DNA of 20,500 nucleotides. Origin: JAZRUY01 sp045598845 (GTDB taxonomy: Bacteria; Verrucomicrobiota; Lentisphaeria; Victivallales; Victivallaceae). The notes under the pieces were generated by a model. That model ran no database searches. It saw nothing but the letters and a program-made list of their open reading frames with translations, and was not told where the DNA came from. A program made the translations under genes and the position numbers. This document shows positions 14,719 through 20,500 of the stretch, in pieces (the first letter of the stretch is position 1; each line of letters starts with the position of its first letter). The stretch is from contig JAZRUY010000057.1 of NCBI GenBank assembly GCA_045598845.1, positions 1 through 20,500 of the forward strand, given 5' to 3'.

Positions 14719-16256
14719 TGACATCGTGCAGCGGTCCGGATAAGCCTCCGGTCCGTCATTGCCTCCTGTATTCCGCGCTTTGGCTTATGTATGCCGCGGT
14801 TACCGCTTTCCTGTCCGTCCGGCATGAACCTTGGCGCGATGAATTGCAGGCGTTCCTGATTGCCAGGAATCTGGATTTCTCCGGTATATTTCAGCAGATG
14901 CGCTATGAAGGGCATTCCGCGCTTTGGAGCTGGCTGCTGCATTTGCCTGCCGTATGCGGCGCTCCCGTGGCGGTTATGTCGCTTTATGCGTGGCTTTTAA
15001 GTATTTTGTCCGCCTGGTTACTGCTGTTTGTTTCGCATTTGTCCGAACGGGTGAAAATCACTCTGCTGTTTTCCTCCGGTATGTTATTCTTCTTTCCGGT
15101 GGTTTCCCGCTGCTATTCTCTGGCGGCTCCGGCATTGTTTATAAATGCGTTGCTTTATCCGGCGCGCCGCCGCCGTCCAGTGCTTTACGCCTGTTCGCTT
15201 GCTTTGCTTGGCAATGTCCATCTGTTCCTTGCCGCCGCCGCACTGATTTTCGGAATTGAATTTTTATACGATACCGTGCTGCCCGGCATATCCGCCGGCG
15301 GTAAACCGCGCCGGAAATCAATTGTATCCATACTGGTTTTATTGATTGCCGGAGCGCTCCCGGCTCTTCCCGCCGCTTTATCTCCGTGGTATTGCAATAC
15401 TCCGATGCCGGTGACATTCGGCATCGCAGGCTGGAATTGCTGGCCGCAGAGCATCTTTTATACTTTCGCCGCATTGCTGTCTGACTGGGGAGGCGGCCGT
15501 TCCATGTGGTCATCTCTTTTGGGGTCTTCATCCGGAGCGGCGGCGGTGATTGGGATTGCCGCTGTAATCAAAGCGGCAATCGCGGCTTTGCTGGCCGGTG
15601 TCGCCGCTGTATTTTTCTTTTACCGCCGCCGGTTGTTTTTTGAATTAACGGCGATTTGGGGGTGGATGTTTTTTCTGGCGGTAATTTCCTGCGGATTTTC
15701 TCCAGCCAGATCGGCATTGTTCATGCTTGTTCCGGTTATCCTGCTTTGGCGTGACGGCAACCGGTTGCCGGCCGCGGAAGCGCTGCTGGTACCGCTGTTT
15801 TTAATTTCCTGGATCATGGCATTGGCTTTCGCCTATAATGACTGCCTTTATGAGTTCAGCGGTTATCAGCGTGCCGGCGAGGTTGTTAAAGCGAATGTCC
15901 CGTCCGGCGACCCGGTCTGGTTTGCTCCGCGTATATACGGCAGTCTGGTGTCCGCCTATGCTACGGAACACTCTTTTATATCCGTGCAGGACTGTCGTAC
16001 GGAAAGCTTTTTACATCGTTGCGGCGCTGAGATTCCGGTAAAAGAATATACTGCAGCCATGTTCAAACCTCTTCCCCTGAATTTTTATTTTTTGCTTTCT
16101 GCCGACGATGCCGCACTGTGGCATGATAAATTTTCCGGATACGGCTGGGCGATCCGTGATTTGAGCGGCGCGGTTCCGGACCGCGGAACTCTATTTCCCG
16201 GTTATTGCTTTTCAGACAATTGGATTTTATGGCAGGTGACGCGTGATGAAAAATAA
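14718..16256 (+). CDS. GT-C-type polytopic membrane protein, probable glycosyltransferase (copy 1)
   Basis: About 512 residues with a short cytoplasmic N-terminus, roughly ten or more hydrophobic segments and a C-terminal soluble tail. The first extracytoplasmic loop holds HEPWRDELQAFLIAR (36-50), with the acidic D/E pair typical of GT-C glycosyltransferases that use lipid-linked sugars, followed by QMRYEGHSALWS. No specific named family was recognised, so donor and acceptor are unknown. The start at 14718 overlaps the upstream stop (TGATG), which suggests translational coupling. An in-frame ATG at 14703 would add five residues. The next gene is a paralogue and overlaps its end. Both probably act in envelope glycan or lipid modification. 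Confidence 0.8.
   Translation: MTSCSGPDKPPVRHCLLYSALWLMYAAVTAFLSVRHEPWRDELQAFLIARNLDFSGIFQQMRYEGHSALWSWLLHLPAVCGAPVAVMSLYAWLLSILSAWLLLFVSHLSERVKITLLFSSGMLFFFPVVSRCYSLAAPALFINALLYPARRRRPVLYACSLALLGNVHLFLAAAALIFGIEFLYDTVLPGISAGGKPRRKSIVSILVLLIAGALPALPAALSPWYCNTPMPVTFGIAGWNCWPQSIFYTFAALLSDWGGGRSMWSSLLGSSSGAAAVIGIAAVIKAAIAALLAGVAAVFFFYRRRLFFELTAIWGWMFFLAVISCGFSPARSALFMLVPVILLWRDGNRLPAAEALLVPLFLISWIMALAFAYNDCLYEFSGYQRAGEVVKANVPSGDPVWFAPRIYGSLVSAYATEHSFISVQDCRTESFLHRCGAEIPVKEYTAAMFKPLPLNFYFLLSADDAALWHDKFSGYGWAIRDLSGAVPDRGTLFPGYCFSDNWILWQVTRDEK
14822..14929 (+). repeat. Direct repeat, copy 1 (shared GT-C active-site segment)
   Basis: This segment pairs with 16320-16427. It has an exact 39-base match (14822-14860 with 16320-16358) and about nine differences over roughly 108 bases. 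It encodes the HEPWRDE motif region of the two paralogous membrane proteins. The rest of the two genes does not align this closely. Confidence 0.8.
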
Positions 16257-17670
16257 ACATTTTGCGGAAAACTCGTTATGGATAATATATACGCTGATCA
16301 CATTATCGCTTTGCATGGCGCATGAACCTTGGCGCGATGAATTGCAGGCGTTCCTGATCGCCCGGGATCTGGATTTCTCCGACATATTTCACCAGATGCG
16401 CTATGAAGGTCATTTCGCACTTTGGAGCGTTGCGCTGCGCATTTTCATCAAATCCGGCGCGGACGTATGGATTCTGCCGGTTGTTTCATGGTTATCCGGC
16501 ATAGCGGCGGCCGGACTGCTGATCAGATTTTCTCCGTTTTCGTTTTATACCAAGATTGCGGTTTCGGCTTCAGCCGCCTTGCTTTTTGTTTATCCGGTGA
16601 TCAGCCGCTGTTATTCTCTTGTCCCGCTGTTGTGTTTCGGTATCGCCGCGTTATACCACCGCAGAACCGTGCGTCCGCTGGCTTACGGAACGCTGATTGC
16701 CTTGCTGTTGCAGACGCATGTTTATCTGGCCGGTATCGCCGCGCTGCTGTGGTTGTTTTTTGCTGCCGATATACGGCGCCGCGGAGTCAAAGGCGTCGCC
16801 GCCGGTCTTGGGATATTGGCGCCGCCGCTTTCCGCTTTGCTTTCCGCCTTACAGGTGCTTCCGGCAGTGAAAAACGGTTCGGTGTCGCCGCACTGCGGCA
16901 ATGTTCTTGAGCATGGAGCGCAATTTCTTTCCGGCATCATCGGGGAGAATGCGCTTTGGCTGCAAACATTCCCCTTTTTACCTTCCCGGCTTCTGCTGGC
17001 TGCGCGGGTGCTGTTGGCATTTGCGATTATTTTTGCCGCTGTGCTGTTGTTCCGGCGTTCGTTGTCCGCCGGAATCATTTTTTCAGGAACACTGCTGTTT
17101 CAGTTGCTGTTCGCCATATTCGTGTACGGTTTTTCCCCGCCACGTTCCCTGCTGCTTATCCCGATGCTGGTTATGTGCGTCTGGATTGCGGTTCAGGATA
17201 ATCCGGAGCAGCCGGGAGGCGGTCGAGTTTTCCGGACAAATGAGATACCGCTGCTTGCCGTTGCCTTGTTCAGCGTCGGTCAGTGCGCATTGCTGATAGC
17301 CTGGGACGTGCGCGGTGATTTTTCCGGCATCCGGAGTGCGGCTGAATATATCCGTTCCGGATTCGCTCCGGAACGGTGCGTTGTGGTCATTCCATGCGGC
17401 GATGATGCCGCCTCCGGGATCAGCGCTTATCTGCCTGAATATAAGATCGTGAATACATCCGGGGCGCAGACCGGTTTTTACGATCGTTCCGTCTGCAAAT
17501 CCTGTACCGAGTATTCAGTTGTGAACAACGGCACCTTAACCGTTGTCAAGGTGGGAAGCGTCAGATCCGGTACATTCGACAGCACGGCTGATTTCCGCTC
17601 GTTCTGCTGCCCGTATGCGGCCGGGGACGCTTTGTCGGTTAGTACTGATGCTCCGGCGGCGCAAAGATAA
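16246..17670 (+). CDS. GT-C-type polytopic membrane protein, probable glycosyltransferase (copy 2)
   Basis: About 474 residues and paralogous to the preceding gene: HEPWRDELQAFLIAR at 26-40, then QMRYEGHFALWS and a shared SRCYSL stretch. The remainder has the same pattern of hydrophobic segments with low visible sequence identity, and a shorter soluble tail. ATG 16246 is preferred over in-frame GTG 16243 because AGGTGA (16234-16239) is 6 bases upstream. The gene overlaps the end of copy 1 by 11 bases, so the two are translationally coupled. Its 3' end overlaps the convergent exported-protein gene by 32 bases. A two-subunit or two-substrate glycosyltransferase pair is possible but is inference. 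Confidence 0.8.
   Translation: MKNKHFAENSLWIIYTLITLSLCMAHEPWRDELQAFLIARDLDFSDIFHQMRYEGHFALWSVALRIFIKSGADVWILPVVSWLSGIAAAGLLIRFSPFSFYTKIAVSASAALLFVYPVISRCYSLVPLLCFGIAALYHRRTVRPLAYGTLIALLLQTHVYLAGIAALLWLFFAADIRRRGVKGVAAGLGILAPPLSALLSALQVLPAVKNGSVSPHCGNVLEHGAQFLSGIIGENALWLQTFPFLPSRLLLAARVLLAFAIIFAAVLLFRRSLSAGIIFSGTLLFQLLFAIFVYGFSPPRSLLLIPMLVMCVWIAVQDNPEQPGGGRVFRTNEIPLLAVALFSVGQCALLIAWDVRGDFSGIRSAAEYIRSGFAPERCVVVIPCGDDAASGISAYLPEYKIVNTSGAQTGFYDRSVCKSCTEYSVVNNGTLTVVKVGSVRSGTFDSTADFRSFCCPYAAGDALSVSTDAPAAQR
16320..16427 (+). repeat. Direct repeat, copy 2 (shared GT-C active-site segment)
   Basis: This is the second copy of the segment at 14822-14929. Five of the nine base differences change amino acids (four residues) and four are silent. 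That mix fits an old duplication under strong local constraint or a limited gene conversion. Confidence 0.8.
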
Positions 17671-18856
17671 CCGTTTTATTCCAGCGCCGCGGATTGATTT
17701 TTATTCTGGAGATAACCGCTTTGCGGTCAACAAGTATCAGTTCATCGCTTACAGTGCGGTAGAATACCGCCAGTACATCCGCTTTGGAAAACGGTTTTAT
17801 TGCTCCGGGAGAAACAGTCTGCACCGCTTCGCTTTTCGGCGGATTGAATACCGACAGCGACTTTTTATATTCCACTCCCAGTACAATTTTTCCGGCTTTC
17901 CCCACGCATCCGGTGCCGGTGAAATCTCCGTTCAGCATCCTGAAGGTTTTATTGCGTACCAGCATCGCTTTCCTGCCTTCCGTGTCAAACAGTATGTATT
18001 CCCCGGAACCGTTGCCGAACCCGCCGTCCGCGGTGAAATCTTCCGGAAGCGCGAAACTGTACAGCAATTCCGGTTCCGCCGCCGCCATATTAAAATATTC
18101 CGCCCGGCCCTTCCCTGCCGCCAGCAGATTTTCTCCGTCCGCGATTAACGCCGGGGTTTCAATCAAGGTTCTTACTTTTGTTACGGCTTTGCCGGACTCC
18201 CCCGGACGTATCGTTTGAAAATATTTTTCACCTTTTATTGCGCAGGCGGCGAAGTTTTTCCCGGCCGCCAAAGAGGATATTTCCCCGTCTGCCGGATATC
18301 CGCAAACTGTTTCCGGCATATTACCGTTCCAGCTTGGATTCACGGTGAGTATCCGTTCATGCCGTCCGAGTTCCGGCTGGGCATGTTCGGCGACGACTAA
18401 CACCGGGGTTCCTGGTATGAAAGCGGCATCGCCGGGCCGCACTTTTTCCAAAGTGATTCCGTTGATAAGTTTGCCGTTGTTCAAATTGAAGAACAGTACT
18501 CTGCCCGAGTTCGGTTCTCCGGCGCCGCCGATGCGTTCCAATACCGCCAGCAGAGTTTGGTCGGCCGATATAGCCGCTCCGGTCAGATCCGCGTCTCCGG
18601 TCAGACTGGATGTGTCGGCGGAGGGAATCCACTCAAAATATATGCCCTGAGCGGCCGCCGCCGCGGCGTCCGCCCCCGGCGGAGTCAGTTCAAGATTGTC
18701 GGCACCCGGATCTTCCAGTGCGGAAAAATACCCTGTTTCTTTTATCTCCGGCTCAGTATGCGGCGGAGTGTAATATATTTTCGGAGCTTCCGTTGCGGAT
18801 ACCGCCGCCGCGACGGAAACCACTGCGCCAAGAATATATTTCCGAAGTATCCGCAT
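17639..18856 (-). CDS. Exported protein of unknown function, possibly beta-propeller
   Basis: 405 residues with a clear signal peptide (MRILRKYILGAVVSVAAAVSA, probable cleavage after AVSA). A Pro/Ala-rich segment (about 22-75) and a body rich in short beta-strand-like patterns follow. The repeating pattern of 'ADQTLLAVLE', 'GRVLFFNLNNGK', 'AAFIPGTPVLVVAEH' and 'NFAACAIKGEKYF' recalls WD40/YVTN-type propellers, but no repeat is clear enough to name. The start at 18856 is chosen because it directly precedes the signal peptide; a longer frame from 18973 would overlap smpB and bury the signal. It lies 19 bases after the smpB stop on the same strand, so it is probably co-transcribed with dnaJ-smpB. 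The function is not recognised. Confidence 0.75.
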   Translation of the reverse strand: MRILRKYILGAVVSVAAAVSATEAPKIYYTPPHTEPEIKETGYFSALEDPGADNLELTPPGADAAAAAAQGIYFEWIPSADTSSLTGDADLTGAAISADQTLLAVLERIGGAGEPNSGRVLFFNLNNGKLINGITLEKVRPGDAAFIPGTPVLVVAEHAQPELGRHERILTVNPSWNGNMPETVCGYPADGEISSLAAGKNFAACAIKGEKYFQTIRPGESGKAVTKVRTLIETPALIADGENLLAAGKGRAEYFNMAAAEPELLYSFALPEDFTADGGFGNGSGEYILFDTEGRKAMLVRNKTFRMLNGDFTGTGCVGKAGKIVLGVEYKKSLSVFNPPKSEAVQTVSPGAIKPFSKADVLAVFYRTVSDELILVDRKAVISRIKINPRRWNKTVIFAPPEHQY

Positions 18857-18875
18857 TTTACATCCCTGACTGAAA

Positions 18876-19340
18876 TCAGAATTTCCCGGCGATCCGGCGC
18901 ATTTCCAGTTCCGATTGCTTTTTGCGCAGATCATCGCGCTTGTCACTGCGGTTTTTGCCCTGGCAGTAGGCAATTTCCATCTTGATCAGACTGCCTTTCA
19001 AATACATTTTAACCGGGACCAGCGTACCGCCCTTAGTCCCCAGCCATTGGGCCAGTTTCAATATTTCATTCCGGTGCAGCAGCAGACGGCGCTGCTGCAT
19101 TGCTTCATGGTTGAAACGGTTGCCGAAATCGTATGCCGCGATATGCATATTTATCAGCCAGGCTTGACCGTTGTTTATGCGTACATAAGCCTCGTTCATC
19201 GCCACTGCTCCGGCGCGGCAGCTCTTCACCTCGGTGCCGGTCAGCTGAATACCTGCCTCGAAACGTTCCAGCACATGATAATCGTGGAACACTTTTTTAT
19301 TGGCGGCGAGCACCTTGTTTTCGTTGTCGTTCTTGCCCAT
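18876..19340 (-). CDS. smpB: SsrA-binding protein SmpB
   Basis: A 154-residue SmpB, which binds tmRNA (SsrA) and brings it to stalled ribosomes in trans-translation. Family features are N-terminal VLAANKKVFHDYHVLERFEAG, GIQLTGTEVKSCRAG, AYVRINNGQAWLINMHI, RRLLLHRNEI and GTLVPVKMYLKGS. The basic C-terminal tail GKNRSDKRDDLRKK follows. The length fits the family. ATG 19340 gives the usual short N-terminus. A GTG at 19388 overlapping the dnaJ stop would add 16 atypical residues, but translational coupling from there cannot be excluded. No ssrA gene was seen in the window. Confidence 0.95.
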   Translation of the reverse strand: MGKNDNENKVLAANKKVFHDYHVLERFEAGIQLTGTEVKSCRAGAVAMNEAYVRINNGQAWLINMHIAAYDFGNRFNHEAMQQRRLLLHRNEILKLAQWLGTKGGTLVPVKMYLKGSLIKMEIAYCQGKNRSDKRDDLRKKQSELEMRRIAGKF

Positions 19341-19384
19341 GATACTTCGCTTTTCCGGGACAGTCTTAACTCCGGTCCGTTTTA

Positions 19385-20500
19385 TCACTGTTCTTTCAGA
19401 TAGTTTCCGGCCCGTTCCGCGAAACTTTTCTGCCGCGGATGGTTTTTAGCGGTCATTGACTTCGCAAGTTTATCCAGCAGATCGAGTTGCTCCTCCGTCA
19501 GCGCCGCCGGGGTTTCCACCGCCACCCGCACATGCAGATCTCCTCTGCCGCCGTTGCGCAGACTCGGCACGCCTTTGCCGCGTAAACGCAGCACGGTGCC
19601 GCTCTGGGTACCGGCGGGAATCTTCATTTTGGTTTTGCCGGTCAGCGACGGCACTTCCACAGTGCCTCCCGTTGCGGCGGTGGTGAACGGAATCGGGACT
19701 TCGCAGAGCAGATCGCAGTCATCGCGCTCGAATATTCTGCTCGGGCGCACATGTATGATTACATACAGATCTCCGGCCGGGCCGCCGCGTCTTCCATCCT
19801 CTCCGTATCCGGCCATCCTCAACTTGCTGCCGGTGTTAACGCCGGGAGGAATCCGCAACTGCACCTCTTCGTTTTTTCTTACCCGTCCTTCTCCGCGGCA
19901 TTTACGGCATGGCTTGTCCACCACCTGACCGGCTCCGCCGCACTGCGGACAGGTCTGCTGTATATTGATGAAACCTCCGGCAATCGACACCTGACCGGTT
20001 CCGCGGCACCGCGGACAGGTCTGTTTTCCGCTGCCCGGTTCGCAACCGGTGCCGGAGCAGGCGGGGCAGCCGCACATGCGCGGAACGGAAATTTTCTTTT
20101 CCGTGCCGAACACCGCGTCTTCGAAATCGATTTCCATGTCGTAACGCAAGTCGCTGCCCCGTTCTGCGCCGCTGGCTCCGCTTCTGCGTCCGCCGAACAG
20201 ATCTTCGAAAGAGAAACCTCCGCTCCCGCCGAAGAACTGGTTGAAAATGTCCTGCGGGTTAAACCCGGCTCCGAATCCGCCCGGATTTCCTCCGGCGGCA
20301 TTCCTTGTATAGGCTTCGTGTCCGAACTGGTCATACTGGCTGCGCTTTTCCGGATCGCTCAGCGTTTCATAGGCCAGAGAGACTTCTTTGAATTTTTCCT
20401 CGGCTTTTTTATCTCCCGGATTGCGGTCGGGGTGATATTTCATCGCCAGTTTGCGGTACGCTTTTTTCAATTCATCCGCGGTGGCGCTTTTGTTTACACC
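19385..20500 (-). CDS. dnaJ: Chaperone protein DnaJ, N-terminus cut by window edge
   Basis: A type I J-domain co-chaperone that stimulates the DnaK ATPase and delivers unfolded proteins. The frame is open to the right edge: the visible protein starts GVNKSATADELKKAYRKLAM, so only about ten residues are missing. Present are the J domain with HPD (visible residues 23-25), a Gly/Phe-rich region with NPQDIFNQFFGG, and four zinc-binding repeats (CPACSGTG, CPRCRGTG, CPQCGGAG, CRKCRGEG). The C-terminal client-binding domain (PSLTGKTKMKIPAGTQSG) follows. All canonical domains are present. smpB and an exported protein follow on the same strand. Confidence 0.97.
   Translation of the reverse strand, partial: GVNKSATADELKKAYRKLAMKYHPDRNPGDKKAEEKFKEVSLAYETLSDPEKRSQYDQFGHEAYTRNAAGGNPGGFGAGFNPQDIFNQFFGGSGGFSFEDLFGGRRSGASGAERGSDLRYDMEIDFEDAVFGTEKKISVPRMCGCPACSGTGCEPGSGKQTCPRCRGTGQVSIAGGFINIQQTCPQCGGAGQVVDKPCRKCRGEGRVRKNEEVQLRIPPGVNTGSKLRMAGYGEDGRRGGPAGDLYVIIHVRPSRIFERDDCDLLCEVPIPFTTAATGGTVEVPSLTGKTKMKIPAGTQSGTVLRLRGKGVPSLRNGGRGDLHVRVAVETPAALTEEQLDLLDKLAKSMTAKNHPRQKSFAERAGNYLKEQ

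Noticed and set aside
14822..16427. Direct repeats as ends of a mobile element
   Set aside because: The repeats lie inside two paralogous coding sequences at the same motif, and no transposase or target duplication is nearby.

Overview
This 20.5 kb window is ordinary, gene-dense bacterial chromosome. No phage, insertion sequence, CRISPR array or rRNA gene was seen. The mix points to a member of the PVC superphylum, possibly Lentisphaerae/Victivallis-like: Hanks-type Ser/Thr kinases (one with DWG in place of DFG), a membrane-anchored formylglycine-generating-enzyme-like protein beside a kinase, sigma-54, and a PurF homologue of the type I remember from Bacteroidetes. That placement is an inference from gene content, not a measured phylogeny.

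Layout. 1-1163 (-): 5' part of a PurF-like amidophosphoribosyltransferase with no N-terminal cysteine nucleophile, cut by the left edge. 1545-4836 (+): a transmembrane Ser/Thr kinase with an extracytoplasmic sensor-like domain, followed by a membrane-anchored FGE/SUMF1-like protein. 4881-5035 (-): a tRNA with anticodon CAU, with its own consensus promoter and hairpin terminator. 5058-5882 (-): a pyridoxal/pyridoxamine kinase. 5883-6221: a divergent intergenic region with promoters, a perfect palindrome and two hairpins. 6222-9660 (+): a WecA/MraY-like glycosyl-1-phosphate transferase fused to a CapD-N-terminal-like membrane/Rossmann module, then a CvrA-type K+/H+ antiporter. 9683-11119 (-): rpoN. 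11288-17670 (+): a tightly packed five-gene run consisting of a YycJ/WalJ-like metallo-beta-lactamase-fold hydrolase, a zinc-ribbon Ser/Thr kinase with altered catalytic motifs, a hybrid-histidine-kinase-shaped protein that has lost its recognisable phosphotransfer residues, and two tandem paralogous GT-C-type membrane proteins. 17639-20500 (-): dnaJ (cut by the right edge), smpB and an exported protein of unknown function.

The part most worth attention is the five-gene run. It puts a YycJ-like protein next to two signalling proteins with degenerate catalytic motifs and two envelope-type glycosyltransferase-like proteins. The hybrid 'kinase' lacks the phospho-accepting His, the N-box Asn, the acidic pocket and Asp of the receiver, and the receiver Lys. 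It keeps the domain order, so it may be a signalling scaffold or allosteric sensor. The Ser/Thr kinase beside it has HHD for HRD, DFD for DFG and no clear alphaC Glu. The gene order recalls the Firmicutes walRK-walJ envelope-stress locus, but a functional parallel is only a hypothesis.
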